Below are positions 25,642-33,943 of a DNA stretch of 62,778 nucleotides, in pieces. Under the pieces are notes generated by a model, which searched no databases, was not told the DNA's origin, and saw nothing but the letters and a program-made list of their open reading frames with translations. The translations under genes and the position numbers were made by a program. Positions within the stretch are counted from its first letter, which is position 1; the number at the start of each line of letters is the position of its first letter. Source of the stretch: Mycobacterium sp. shizuoka-1 (GTDB lineage Bacteria > Actinomycetota > Actinomycetes > Mycobacteriales > Mycobacteriaceae); contig NZ_BEWG01000015.1 in the NCBI RefSeq assembly GCF_002723835.1, positions 1-62,778 of the forward strand, given 5' to 3'.

Positions 25642-25935
25642 CTAGACAGCCCCGGCGTTCGCACCCTCATCGGTGTACTCGGGACCGCTGGGCTGGGGAG
25701 CATTGCCCGTCCCACCGGCGTCCTCCCCCTCTTTCCAATAGAGGTCGTCGGTCGGCAGCGGCGCGGGGCCGGTCCCCCCGGCATTCTCGTTGGCATCCCA
25801 GTAGTACGGCTCGGTGGGATCCGGCCAGAGCAGTCCGCTCCCCGAATCGTCGGCGCCTGCCGTCGCCGCGGTCGAGAGCGTGATCGCCGTCACCGCCAGG
25901 GCGGCAAAGCCCACGAGTTTTGCGTGCACCATCAC
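25642..25935 (-). CDS. small secreted repeat protein
   Basis: A 97-residue exported protein: KLVGFAALAVTAITLSTAAT forms the signal peptide, cut near TAGA-DD. The mature 65 residues contain three imperfect repeats (YYWDANENAGGTGPAP, LYWKEGEDAGGTGNAP, EYTDEGANAGAV), acidic and proline-rich. GTG 25935 and ATG 25932 are both possible; AGGAGGAG is ideally placed for the former. No cysteine, no known fold. Function unknown. Confidence 0.68.
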   Translation of the reverse strand: MMVHAKLVGFAALAVTAITLSTAATAGADDSGSGLLWPDPTEPYYWDANENAGGTGPAPLPTDDLYWKEGEDAGGTGNAPQPSGPEYTDEGANAGAV

Positions 25936-26026
25936 GACCGATCTCCTCCTGCGTCAGTGGTCGCCGGTTTGCCGGCAACTCAGGCTGTCGTCCGGAGTTG
26001 GCCACACGGTGAACGCAGGGTGAAGA

Positions 26027-26296
26027 TCAAGCGCGCAAACTGACGTCGAGCAGCGCGGGCTCGGCGGCCAGATCGAGTTCGACGCTGCGAGCGGGGCGCA
26101 GCTTCCGCAGCAGGTGGCCGATGGCGTAGACCTGAGCGACTCCGATCAGGACCAGTGGCCACAACGCGCCGGCAACGGCGGACCAGAACATCCGTGCGAC
26201 GTCACCGGGCGGGTCTATCGACTGAAAGCGGGGGCTGACCAGCCAGGCGGAGACGGCGATGACGACTGCCGCCACCAGGTACAGGTCGATCCACAT
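26027..26296 (-). CDS. small membrane protein, uncharacterised
   Basis: An 89-residue protein with two hydrophobic helices (LYLVAAVVIAVSAWLVSP at 5-22 and AVAGALWPLVLIGVAQVYAI at about 40-59) joined by a Pro/Asp loop and ending in a basic-acidic tail. No family is recognised. It lies alone between the secreted repeat protein and the SDR gene. Confidence 0.55.
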   Translation of the reverse strand: MWIDLYLVAAVVIAVSAWLVSPRFQSIDPPGDVARMFWSAVAGALWPLVLIGVAQVYAIGHLLRKLRPARSVELDLAAEPALLDVSLRA

Positions 26297-26386
26297 GTGA
26301 TCGAGAGTTGCAGAGCCGTCTTAAAGGGAGATGTCGTGATGGTGTGAAGGCACTGAGAAGCTCGGATCGACGCGTGACCGTTACCA

Positions 26387-26418
26387 CTAAGTGATGGTGA
26401 GGCTAAGTGATGGTGAGG
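26387..26418. repeat. 16-bp tandem duplication at the SDR 3' end
   Basis: CTAAGTGATGGTGAGG occurs twice in direct tandem (26387-26402 and 26403-26418). The second copy encodes the last codons and stop of the SDR gene; the first lies just after it, so an extra in-frame stop follows. A simple slippage-type duplication. Confidence 0.85.
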
Positions 26419-27164
26419 CCACCGTCGACGATAATTGTCTGGCCCGTCACATAACCGGCGGCCGCCGACGCCAGCCATACTGCGGTGGCAGCCAATTCGG
26501 CGGGATCGCCGAGCCTGCCCAGCACGATCCGCGGTAGCTGGGTCTCCAGGTAGCCGGGCTTGTATTCGTCGGTCATCTCGCTCTTGAAAAAGCCCGGTGC
26601 CAGCGCATTCACCCGAATTCCCTTGCGGGAGCCCCATTGTTGGGCCAAATCGCGAGTCAGCCCCATCACCGCTGCCTTGGACGCGCTGTACGCGGCCTGC
26701 GGGAGACCGCCGGTGGTGACGCCAAGAATGCTGGAAATGTTGATGATTGAGCTTCCGGCCGGCATCACACGGCCGCACGCCTGAGCCATCCAGTACGAGC
26801 CGTTGAGGTTGACGTTGATGACCTTGCGGAACTCGTCGGGGGTTTCGCGGGTCGCCGGCACCGCGGTACCGACGCCGGCATTGTTGATCAATATGTCGAC
26901 CCGGCCGAACTCGTTGACAGCCGCCTCGACCAACTGCTGGCACTGCTCCGGGTCGGCTACATCGGTCTTCTGGCTGTACACCCGGCGCCCGGCCTGCTCG
27001 ACCAGGGCCGCCGTGCCCGCCATCTGCTCCACCCGCCGGGCGCCGAGCACCAGGTCGGCGCCGGCCTCGGCGAAAGCCTGCGCGAACGACACCCCCAGAC
27101 CGGATGACGCGCCGGTGACAATGACGACCTTGTCGTCGAGACGAAACAGGTCCAGCGTGCTCAT
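26403..27164 (-). CDS. short-chain dehydrogenase/reductase
   Basis: A 253-residue classical SDR. TGASSGLG (18-25) binds the dinucleotide, NNAG follows strand 4, the catalytic Ser is in NISSILG and YSASK provides Tyr and Lys. ARRVEQ after strand 2 suggests NADP(H) preference. ATG 27164 overlaps the acyl-CoA dehydrogenase stop by four bases (ATGA), making it the third gene of a phosphotransferase-ACAD-SDR operon. It probably interconverts a hydroxy and a keto acyl-CoA or free acid in that pathway. Confidence 0.88.
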   Translation of the reverse strand: MSTLDLFRLDDKVVIVTGASSGLGVSFAQAFAEAGADLVLGARRVEQMAGTAALVEQAGRRVYSQKTDVADPEQCQQLVEAAVNEFGRVDILINNAGVGTAVPATRETPDEFRKVINVNLNGSYWMAQACGRVMPAGSSIINISSILGVTTGGLPQAAYSASKAAVMGLTRDLAQQWGSRKGIRVNALAPGFFKSEMTDEYKPGYLETQLPRIVLGRLGDPAELAATAVWLASAAAGYVTGQTIIVDGGLTIT

Positions 27165-28339
27165 GACGGGTTCCTCAGGACTTGGCGGGCGATGGCGTAC
27201 TTGTGGACTTCGGTCGGCCCGTCGTAGAGCCGGAAGGCGCGCATATCGGAAAAGATCATCCCGACCGGCGTCTCATCGGAAATGCCCATGCCGCCGAGGA
27301 TTTGCACGCAGCGGTCGGCCACCTTGAACAGCTCCTCGGACACGTAGGCCTTCACCATCGAGCTCTCGTGGCGGCCCTTGGCGCCGGTGTCCAGCGCCCA
27401 GCAGGCCCACCAGATCGCCAGCCGGCACTGCTGCATCGCGATCTCGTTGTCGGCCAGCATGAACCCGACACCCTGATGCTCGCCGAGCGGCTTGCCGAAC
27501 CCGGTGCGGGTGCGGGCGTGCTCGATCGCGATCGACTGGGCCCGCATGGCAGCCCCCAGCCAGCGCATGCAGTGGGTCAATCGGGCTGGGGTGAGCCGCA
27601 ATTGGGCGTACCGCAAGGCCTGGCCGACCTCACCGAGCACCGCTGAGGCGGGCAGCCGCAGGTTGTCGAAGCGGATCACGCCGTGGCCCTCGACGTAGTT
27701 GCGGTCCATCGTGTCCATCACGCGTTCCAGCTCGATCCCGGGCGTCTGCCCGTCGCACAGGAACAACGTGGGGCCGTCGGCGCCGTGCGCGTTCGGGGCC
27801 ACCCGGGCCATGATGATCCAGGTCCGCGCCCGGTTGGCGCCGGTGATCAACCATTTGCGTCCGTTGATCACGTAGTCGGTGCCGTCGAACACCGCTTCGG
27901 TGGCGAGCTGATTCGGGTCCGATCCGGCACCGCCGGGTTCGGTCATCGCGAACACCGAGCGTTGCCTGCCGTCGATCACCGGGACCAGGAACTTCTCCGC
28001 CTGCTCCTCGGTGGCGATCTTGGACAGCACGTACATGTTGCCCTCGTCGGGTGCCGCGCAGTTCAGCGCGACCGGCCCGAGCGTGGACCAGCCTGCGGCT
28101 TCGAACAGCACTGCCTGTTCACGGTGGGACGGCTCACGGCCGCCGAATCGGTGCGGTGCCTGAAAGGTCAGCAACCCGGCTTCGCGGGCCAGTTCGACGA
28201 GCTCGGTGCGCAGCTCTTCGTTGGGGCCGTGCCGGGTGATACGCGGGTCGCGTTCGTAGGGAACGATCTTGTCGACGACGAACGCGCGAATCTCGTCGCG
28301 CAGCGCCGCCAGGTCATTGGGAATCTCGAAATCGATCAT
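27161..28339 (-). CDS. acyl-CoA dehydrogenase, ACAD10/11-LvaC-like group
   Basis: A 392-residue flavoprotein of the acyl-CoA dehydrogenase fold: FAMTEPGGAGSDP binds FAD, WLITGANRA the substrate side, QILGGMGISDETPV the C-terminal helices. The terminal LYDGPTEVHKYAIARQVL is typical of the ACAD10/11 group. In that group the partner is an APH-fold kinase, encoded here directly upstream with a 4-bp overlap. It may act by eliminating phosphate from a 4-phosphoacyl-CoA rather than simple dehydrogenation; this is inferred from context. ATG 28339 is chosen for the ATGA overlap. Confidence 0.87.
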   Translation of the reverse strand: MIDFEIPNDLAALRDEIRAFVVDKIVPYERDPRITRHGPNEELRTELVELAREAGLLTFQAPHRFGGREPSHREQAVLFEAAGWSTLGPVALNCAAPDEGNMYVLSKIATEEQAEKFLVPVIDGRQRSVFAMTEPGGAGSDPNQLATEAVFDGTDYVINGRKWLITGANRARTWIIMARVAPNAHGADGPTLFLCDGQTPGIELERVMDTMDRNYVEGHGVIRFDNLRLPASAVLGEVGQALRYAQLRLTPARLTHCMRWLGAAMRAQSIAIEHARTRTGFGKPLGEHQGVGFMLADNEIAMQQCRLAIWWACWALDTGAKGRHESSMVKAYVSEELFKVADRCVQILGGMGISDETPVGMIFSDMRAFRLYDGPTEVHKYAIARQVLRNPS

Positions 28340-29364
28340 CGTTGTCCCTCCATCAGTGCCAGGGCGCGCTCGAACAAGCGCACTGTCGCGATATGCAATC
28401 GATCGCCAATCTCCTTGGGCGCCAAGCCCGCGCAAGCGCGTGCGTTCGATCCCTCGAGGATGATGCCGAGCTTGAAACAGGCCATCACCGTGTACCAGTC
28501 GATGTTGGACAGGTCACGGGTCGTGTTGCGGGCGTAGCGCTCGATCAGCTCGTCCGGGGTGGCCAGGCCGCCGGCGTCCATCAGGACGTTGGTCAGCACC
28601 GAGTCACGGCCAGGTGCGAACCAGGTGGCCAGCATCCAGCCGAGGTCCAGCAGCGGGTCGCCGATGGTGCACATCTCCCAGTCCACGATCGCCACCACGT
28701 CGGGACCGGTCGGGGAGAACATCACGTTCGCGGCGTGATAGTCACCGTGCATGATGCCCGGTTGCCAGTCGGCCGGCTGGTTGTCCTGCAACCAGGTGGC
28801 GACGGCGTCGACGTCGCCGATCTGCGGTCCGGGGTAGTTGTCGAAACCGCTGTAGGACTCCAGCTCGGAAAGCCACCGCGGCACTTGACGTTCCAGGAAG
28901 CCCTCCGGCTTGCCGAAATCGGCCAGGCCGACCGCGACATGGTCGACCGCGCCGAGCTTGGCCACCGACTCGGCCATCGACAGGCCCATCTCGTGCCGGA
29001 TACCTGCGTCGCCGGCATGCAGTGGCGGCAGCGTGGCGCCGGCGTTGAAGCCGTCGACCGGCTCCATCAGATAGAACACCGCGTCGCCGAGCACCGAGGT
29101 GTCCTCGCACACCGCGATCAGCCGGGGGTGCGGCACGTCGGTGCCGGCCAGCGCGTGCAAAACCCGCGTCTCGCGCAGGATGACCTTGTTGCTTACCGGC
29201 CGCAGGTGGCGCGGTCCCCGGCGGAACACGTACTCGCGGCCCGACCGGGTGAAGCGCAGCATGACGTTCTGGGTGCCGCCGGCGATCTCGGACACGTCAT
29301 CGAGGGGGCCCTCACCAAGGCCCTGCTCCGACATCCACGCCGTCACCGCGCTCAGGTCATCCAC
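28336..29364 (-). CDS. APH-family phosphotransferase associated with acyl-CoA dehydrogenase
   Basis: A 342-residue kinase of the aminoglycoside/choline phosphotransferase fold. GGTQNVMLRF is the nucleotide loop, MHGDYHAANVM the catalytic HxD loop and IVDWEMCTIGDP the metal-binding Asp. Members next to ACADs (LvaA in Pseudomonas putida, the N-terminal half of human ACAD10/11) phosphorylate 4-hydroxyacyl-CoA. It is the first gene of a three-gene overlapping operon and has a palindrome just upstream (29372-29391). It is most unlikely to be an antibiotic-resistance enzyme. Confidence 0.86.
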   Translation of the reverse strand: MDDLSAVTAWMSEQGLGEGPLDDVSEIAGGTQNVMLRFTRSGREYVFRRGPRHLRPVSNKVILRETRVLHALAGTDVPHPRLIAVCEDTSVLGDAVFYLMEPVDGFNAGATLPPLHAGDAGIRHEMGLSMAESVAKLGAVDHVAVGLADFGKPEGFLERQVPRWLSELESYSGFDNYPGPQIGDVDAVATWLQDNQPADWQPGIMHGDYHAANVMFSPTGPDVVAIVDWEMCTIGDPLLDLGWMLATWFAPGRDSVLTNVLMDAGGLATPDELIERYARNTTRDLSNIDWYTVMACFKLGIILEGSNARACAGLAPKEIGDRLHIATVRLFERALALMEGQR

Positions 29365-29371
29365 CCGGGTG

Positions 29372-29391
29372 AACCTACCGTACGGTTGGTT
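29372..29391. promoter_or_regulatory. near-perfect palindrome upstream of the phosphotransferase operon
   Basis: Arms AACCTACCGT and ACGGTTGGTT differ from perfect dyad symmetry at one base pair. The site spans the thrE-like stop codon and ends 8 bp before the operon's first start codon. It has the size and symmetry of a TetR-family operator; no TetR gene lies in this operon. Confidence 0.5.
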
Positions 29392-30703
29392 GAGCCAGTC
29401 CCTTCGGCCACGGCAATCGGCTGTCGATGGTGCGGAACACGCTCCAGCCGATCACGGTGCCCAGCGCGATCGAGAGCACCGCCGCGCCGGTGACACCTAG
29501 ATTGGCCGGCCCGATCTCGCCGCCGGTGGCGGCCTGGCTCACCGATTCGAAGCTCAGCGCACCGGGGACCAGCGCCCAGAACGCCGCCAGCATCATCACG
29601 ATCGCCGGGGGAGAGGTCTTGATCCGCGCCGCCAGCATCGCGAACGGGACCGTCAGGAACGCGCCGATGAATCCGGAATAGGCTGCGGCCACGAACTTTC
29701 CGGCGATCGCCTGGCCCACCAGGGCGACCGCGATCGCGGCGGCCAGCCAGACCAGCGATCCGCGCGGCGCGGAGAGATACACATAGAGGCCGATCGCCAC
29801 CACGATGATCGCCACGTACAGCGACCACGAGCCCATCTGCGCCGACGGGGTCTGCGGATTGACCCTGCCCGCTACGTGCTGGCCGAGCGCCACCCCGAAC
29901 ACCAGCAGGGCCAGCTGCGCGACACCGTAGACCAGTCGGCTGGTACCTCCGATCAGCTGGTTGCTGGCCAGCTCCATCGCACCGATTGTCAGCGCCATCC
30001 CGGGCAACATCGCGACCAAGGCCGGGGCGATCACCCGCAGCAGCCCGTCGTTGGCGGTGTCGGCGACGAACCAGGTGGCCAGGATCGTCACCACCATCGC
30101 CGCCAGGGTGGGCAGTACCGGATTGAGCGACGGGAACGGTCGGCCCAATTGGGCGATCGCCCCGACCACCAGCCCGAGAAACAGGTACCCCGGCAGCGAG
30201 GCCCAGGTGGGGTTGATGACCATGCCGAATCCGATTGTCGTGACGGCATATCCGAGCGTTGTCGCGATCGGGCCGTAGCGCGGAGGCAAGTTGCGCGCCC
30301 GGGTGATCGCGGCGATCGCGTCGCTGGGGGTGATGGCGCCGACGGAGGCCAAGCTGGCGATGTCGTCGATACGGCCGGCCATGTCCAGCTGTAGTGAGTA
30401 GGTCGTGGAGGTGTCCACCTCGTAGCCGACGGTGCCCACCTGGATCATCAGCACGGTCGGCAGCACGACCACGCGCACCGGTCGGGTGGTGTACTGCGCG
30501 GCGATCTCGAGCAGCCGCGCGGTCACCAGTTGGGTGGGCTGCTCGACCTCGAGCAAGGCGATGCCGATCTCGCGCAGCATGGCCGCGACCTCGACCTGAT
30601 CGTGGCGGTCCGGCGGACCCAACGGTTCCGGGGGCGTCTTGCGGATCGCATCGAAGATCCGGACGCGCCGCGCGTGTCTCTTGTCGTCCATACCCGCACT
30701 CAT
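29375..30703 (-). CDS. threonine/serine exporter family protein (ThrE-like)
   Basis: A 442-residue inner-membrane protein with the two ThrE halves fused: residues 1-150 cytoplasmic (EIGIALLEVEQPTQLVTARL), then about ten helices. It resembles M. tuberculosis Rv3737 and Corynebacterium ThrE, which export threonine and serine. An ATG at 30691 is an alternative start. The gene is 7 bp after the DUF1622 gene and 10 bp before the phosphotransferase gene, so read-through into that operon is possible. Confidence 0.87.
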   Translation of the reverse strand: MSAGMDDKRHARRVRIFDAIRKTPPEPLGPPDRHDQVEVAAMLREIGIALLEVEQPTQLVTARLLEIAAQYTTRPVRVVVLPTVLMIQVGTVGYEVDTSTTYSLQLDMAGRIDDIASLASVGAITPSDAIAAITRARNLPPRYGPIATTLGYAVTTIGFGMVINPTWASLPGYLFLGLVVGAIAQLGRPFPSLNPVLPTLAAMVVTILATWFVADTANDGLLRVIAPALVAMLPGMALTIGAMELASNQLIGGTSRLVYGVAQLALLVFGVALGQHVAGRVNPQTPSAQMGSWSLYVAIIVVAIGLYVYLSAPRGSLVWLAAAIAVALVGQAIAGKFVAAAYSGFIGAFLTVPFAMLAARIKTSPPAIVMMLAAFWALVPGALSFESVSQAATGGEIGPANLGVTGAAVLSIALGTVIGWSVFRTIDSRLPWPKGLAQPTVR

Positions 30704-30710
30704 ACCCGCA

Positions 30711-31091
30711 TCACCCCGGAGGCAGGGGTGCGGGCGTCGACTCGGTCGCGGCCTGTTGCTGGCGGTTCTTCTGCCACGGCCAGTAGCCAGTGATCTCCAA
30801 CTCGAGGGAGAAGCTCAGGAAGGTACGGATCAGCACGATGCCGGCCAGCACCGCCACACTGCGGGCATCCGGGGTGACCGCCACGGTGCGGATGATGTCG
30901 GCGGCCACCAGGAATTCCAGGCCGAGCAGGATCGAGCGGCCGAGCTGCTCCCGGAACGTGCGGTAGGCCTGACCGGTCTTGAGTCGGGGGATCACGCCGG
31001 CCGCCGAAATCAGCGCGCCGAGCGCGATGACCGCCACGCCGACGGCATCGATCCCCTTGCCGACCGTCTCGATGACCTCGAAGAAGTTCAC
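30711..31091 (-). CDS. DUF1622 membrane protein
   Basis: A 126-residue protein with three hydrophobic helices and the DUF1622 signature FREQLGRSILLGLEFLVAAD then IIRTV. Family function is unknown. The C-terminus (QKNRQQQAATESTPAPLPPG) is hydrophilic. Sandwiched with 7-bp gaps between a single-span protein and the ThrE-like exporter, so it is probably co-transcribed. Confidence 0.85.
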   Translation of the reverse strand: MNFFEVIETVGKGIDAVGVAVIALGALISAAGVIPRLKTGQAYRTFREQLGRSILLGLEFLVAADIIRTVAVTPDARSVAVLAGIVLIRTFLSFSLELEITGYWPWQKNRQQQAATESTPAPLPPG

Positions 31092-31098
31092 CGAAAAA

Positions 31099-31599
31099 TT
31101 ATCTGGCCGGCATCACCGTGGTGGCCGTCGCCACGCCGCCCCGCTCGGTCGCCCGCACCGACACCTGCACGCCGGCCTCCAGTGGCTGCGGTGGCCTACG
31201 GGTGTCGGCATCGAGCACGTAGGTCTGGCTGTATCCGTCGGCGCTGCGGACGGTGACCGAGGTGGCCGAGGCGGCGGTGACGTCCCCGGTCTGGGTCAAC
31301 TCGGTGCTGAAGCCGCCCTCACCGTCGGAGACGACGGTCTCCCCGTGCACGGTGCGGCCGACACCCCCGGGCCCGCCGGGGCCACCCCAGCCGGGCGGGC
31401 CGCCGGCCGCAGGGTGCCCGGCACTGCCGCCGGTCGCGGCGTACACCGCCACGCCACCGACCGCGGCCAGCGCGACGGCGATGCCGACAGCGGCCACGGT
31501 CGTACGAGCTGACCACGTGGTCTGCCGGTCATCGGGTGCGCCCCACACCGGCCGCTCATCCACCCCGACGCGCCGATTCTCCTGATCGCTCGTGCTCAT
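31099..31599 (-). CDS. single-span membrane protein with extracytoplasmic domain, uncharacterised
   Basis: A 166-residue protein from ATG 31599. A hydrophilic N-terminus of about 30 residues is followed by one membrane helix (TTVAAVGIAVALAAVGGVAVYA), a Gly/Pro-rich linker (GPPGWGGPGGPGG) and a small beta-rich domain (TAASATSVTVRSADGYSQTY) resembling DUF5666-type OB-like domains. It faces outward. It diverges from tcrX 129 bp away and may belong to the same response. Confidence 0.62.
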   Translation of the reverse strand: MSTSDQENRRVGVDERPVWGAPDDRQTTWSARTTVAAVGIAVALAAVGGVAVYAATGGSAGHPAAGGPPGWGGPGGPGGVGRTVHGETVVSDGEGGFSTELTQTGDVTAASATSVTVRSADGYSQTYVLDADTRRPPQPLEAGVQVSVRATERGGVATATTVMPAR

Positions 31600-31728
31600 G
31601 CCACCACCGTGGGCACCCAACCTGGGTATCAGCTGTGGGCAGTATCGGCGCGCTGTGTGCGTCGGGTTCACAGCGCGCGCATAGCAACGCCATAGGGACG
31701 GCTCATCGACGCTCCCATACTGGAGGAC

Positions 31729-32463
31729 ATGACCTCTTCAGCGGCCGACCGCGTGGTGATGCGGCGAGCCGACGGAAACCCGATCACGGTGCTGGTCGTC
31801 GACGACGAAACCGTGCTGGCCGAAATGGTGTCGATGGCCCTGCGCTACGAGGGCTGGACCATCGCCACCGCCGCCGACGGCGCGTCGGCGATCGCGGCCG
31901 CCCGCACCGCGCGACCCGACGCGGTGGTGCTCGACGTGATGCTGCCCGACATGAGCGGGCTGGAGGTACTGCGCAAGCTGCGTGAGCAGAACCCGCAGTT
32001 ACCGGTACTCCTGCTGACCGCCAAGGACGCCGTCGAAGATCGCATCGCGGGCCTGACCGCCGGCGGCGACGACTACGTCACCAAACCGTTCTCGATCGAG
32101 GAGGTCGTGCTGCGGTTGCGGGCGCTGCTGCGGCGCACCGGGGTCACCACGGAGGACAGCGGTGCCCAGATCGTCGTCGGGGACCTGGTGCTCGACGAGG
32201 ACAGCCACGAGGTGACCCGCGGCGGCGAACTGATCACGCTGACCTCGACCGAGTTCGAGCTGCTCCGGTTCCTCATGCGCAACCCCAAGCGGGTGCTGTC
32301 GAAAGCCCAGATCCTGGACCGGGTGTGGAGCTACGACTTCGGCGGCCGGTCCAACATCGTCGAGCTCTACATCTCCTACCTGCGCAAGAAGATCGACAGT
32401 GGGCGCGATCCGATGATCCACACGTTGCGCGGCGCGGGCTATGTTCTCAAGCCTGCGAGCTAG
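31729..32463 (+). CDS. tcrX: OmpR-family response regulator TcrX
   Basis: A 244-residue regulator nearly identical in pattern to M. tuberculosis TcrX (Rv3765c). The receiver domain has VVDDE, phospho-acceptor Asp69 in VVLDVMLPDMSG and Lys119 in YVTKPF; the winged-helix domain holds TEFELLRFLMRNPKRVLSK and the recognition helix NIVELYISYLRKKID. ATG 31729 has GGAGGAC directly before it, at very short spacing; ATG 31759 (MRRADGNPIT) matches the M. tuberculosis start and gives 234 residues. Overlaps tcrY by 23 bp. Confidence 0.94.
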   Translation: MTSSAADRVVMRRADGNPITVLVVDDETVLAEMVSMALRYEGWTIATAADGASAIAAARTARPDAVVLDVMLPDMSGLEVLRKLREQNPQLPVLLLTAKDAVEDRIAGLTAGGDDYVTKPFSIEEVVLRLRALLRRTGVTTEDSGAQIVVGDLVLDEDSHEVTRGGELITLTSTEFELLRFLMRNPKRVLSKAQILDRVWSYDFGGRSNIVELYISYLRKKIDSGRDPMIHTLRGAGYVLKPAS

Positions 32464-33943
32464 CACCTGGTCGCTGAGCGCCCGGCTGCTCATCGGCCAG
32501 CTCTGCCTGTTGTTGGTGGTCTGCCTCGGCATCGGTGCGGTCACGGTGCTGGCGCTGCACCAGTACCTGGTCGGCGAGGTCGACGCTGCGCTGCGGGAAA
32601 CCGCGCACCGCTCGGCGATCATCTACGGCGAACCTCCGCCGCCGCCGTTGCCGCCGTCATTGCGCGACAACCGGCCACCCTGGCCGCGGCCCGGACCCGG
32701 CCCGGAATTCCTCGACGCCCCCGGGCAGCCGATCGGCATGGTCGCGGCGGTGATCACCAACGGAACCGCGACCGACGCCGGCGTGCTCGGACCGGGCGGG
32801 GTGCGGGCCCGCGTGCCGTCGGCCGCGCTCGCCGAACTCACGCAGGACGACAACCTGCGCCACCCCGTGACACGCAGGCTCGACGGCCTGGGCTCGTATC
32901 GGGTCGTGGCGGTGCGCAGCCGGCTGACCGGTGAGACGTTGGTGATCGGGCTGAGCATGGGCAACGTCAACGCGACGCTGCTGCGGGTGGCGCTGATCTT
33001 CGCCGTCGTCACTGCGGCCGCGCTGGCGGTGGCCACGACCGTCGGCATCCTGATCAACCGCCGCGCGCTGGCGCCGCTGACCCGCGTCGCGGCGACCGCC
33101 GGGGAGGTGGCGAATCTGCCGCTGGACCGCGGCGAAGTGGAGCTGCCGGTGCGGGTCGCCGAACCGGACGCGAACCCCTATACCGAGGTTGGCCGGCTGG
33201 GTCTGGCGCTCAACCGGATGCTCGACCACATCTCGGCCGCACTGTCGACCCGGCAGGCCAGTGAGAGCCGGGTGCGGCAGTTCGTCGCCGACGCGAGCCA
33301 CGAGCTGCGCACGCCGTTGGCTGCGATCCGCGGTTACACCGAACTGGCGCAACGGAAACGGGATCAGGTCCCCGACGATGTCGCCCACGCGATGGGCCGG
33401 GTGGAATCCGAAGCCGAGCGCATGACGCACCTCGTGGAGGATCTGCTGCTGCTGGCGCGACTTGACTCCGGCCGTCCCCTGGAACGCGAGCCCGTCGACC
33501 TGTCCCGGCTGTCGGCCGATGTCGCGAGCGACGCCCACATCGCCGGCCCGGACCACGAATGGACCCTCGACGTGCCATCGGATCCGCTCTACGTGACCGG
33601 CGACGACGCCCGGCTGCATCAGGTGGTGGCCAATCTGCTGGCCAATGCCCGAACCCACACCCCGCCGGGCACCTCGGTGACGCTGTCGTTGCACGCCGAG
33701 CCGAACGAGGCGGTGCTGCGGGTGGCCGACAACGGGCCGGGTATCCCCGCCGAGCTGCAGTCCGAGGTCTTCGAGCGATTCGCGCGTGGTGACACGTCGC
33801 GGTCCCGCAAGGGTGGGTCCACCGGCCTGGGGCTGGCGATCGCGTCGGCCGTGGTGCGTGCCCACAGCGGCAGGATCGAACTACGCAGCGTGCCGGGCTG
33901 GACCGAGTTCACCGTGCGGTTGCCGCGTGCGGCCGAATCGTGA
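32441..33943 (+). CDS. tcrY: sensor histidine kinase TcrY
   Basis: A 500-residue membrane kinase partnering TcrX. Helix 1 (LLIGQLCLLLVVCLGIGAVT) and helix 2 (VALIFAVVTAAALAVATTVG) bracket a roughly 150-residue extracytoplasmic sensor with a proline-rich start (EPPPPPLPPS). HAMP follows, then DASHELRTPLAA with phospho-His287, and ATPase boxes NLLANA, DNGPGI and STGLGLAIA. It overlaps tcrX by 23 bp and the following GT39 gene by four bases (GTGA), so sensor and glycosyltransferases are translationally linked. Confidence 0.93.
   Translation: MFSSLRASTWSLSARLLIGQLCLLLVVCLGIGAVTVLALHQYLVGEVDAALRETAHRSAIIYGEPPPPPLPPSLRDNRPPWPRPGPGPEFLDAPGQPIGMVAAVITNGTATDAGVLGPGGVRARVPSAALAELTQDDNLRHPVTRRLDGLGSYRVVAVRSRLTGETLVIGLSMGNVNATLLRVALIFAVVTAAALAVATTVGILINRRALAPLTRVAATAGEVANLPLDRGEVELPVRVAEPDANPYTEVGRLGLALNRMLDHISAALSTRQASESRVRQFVADASHELRTPLAAIRGYTELAQRKRDQVPDDVAHAMGRVESEAERMTHLVEDLLLLARLDSGRPLEREPVDLSRLSADVASDAHIAGPDHEWTLDVPSDPLYVTGDDARLHQVVANLLANARTHTPPGTSVTLSLHAEPNEAVLRVADNGPGIPAELQSEVFERFARGDTSRSRKGGSTGLGLAIASAVVRAHSGRIELRSVPGWTEFTVRLPRAAES

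Noticed and set aside
28336..29364. Aminoglycoside resistance gene
   Set aside because: The APH fold is shared, but linkage to acyl-CoA dehydrogenase and SDR genes and the DWEM(C/T)TIGDP signature place it with the acyl-CoA-associated kinases. The same holds for 48779 and 51743.
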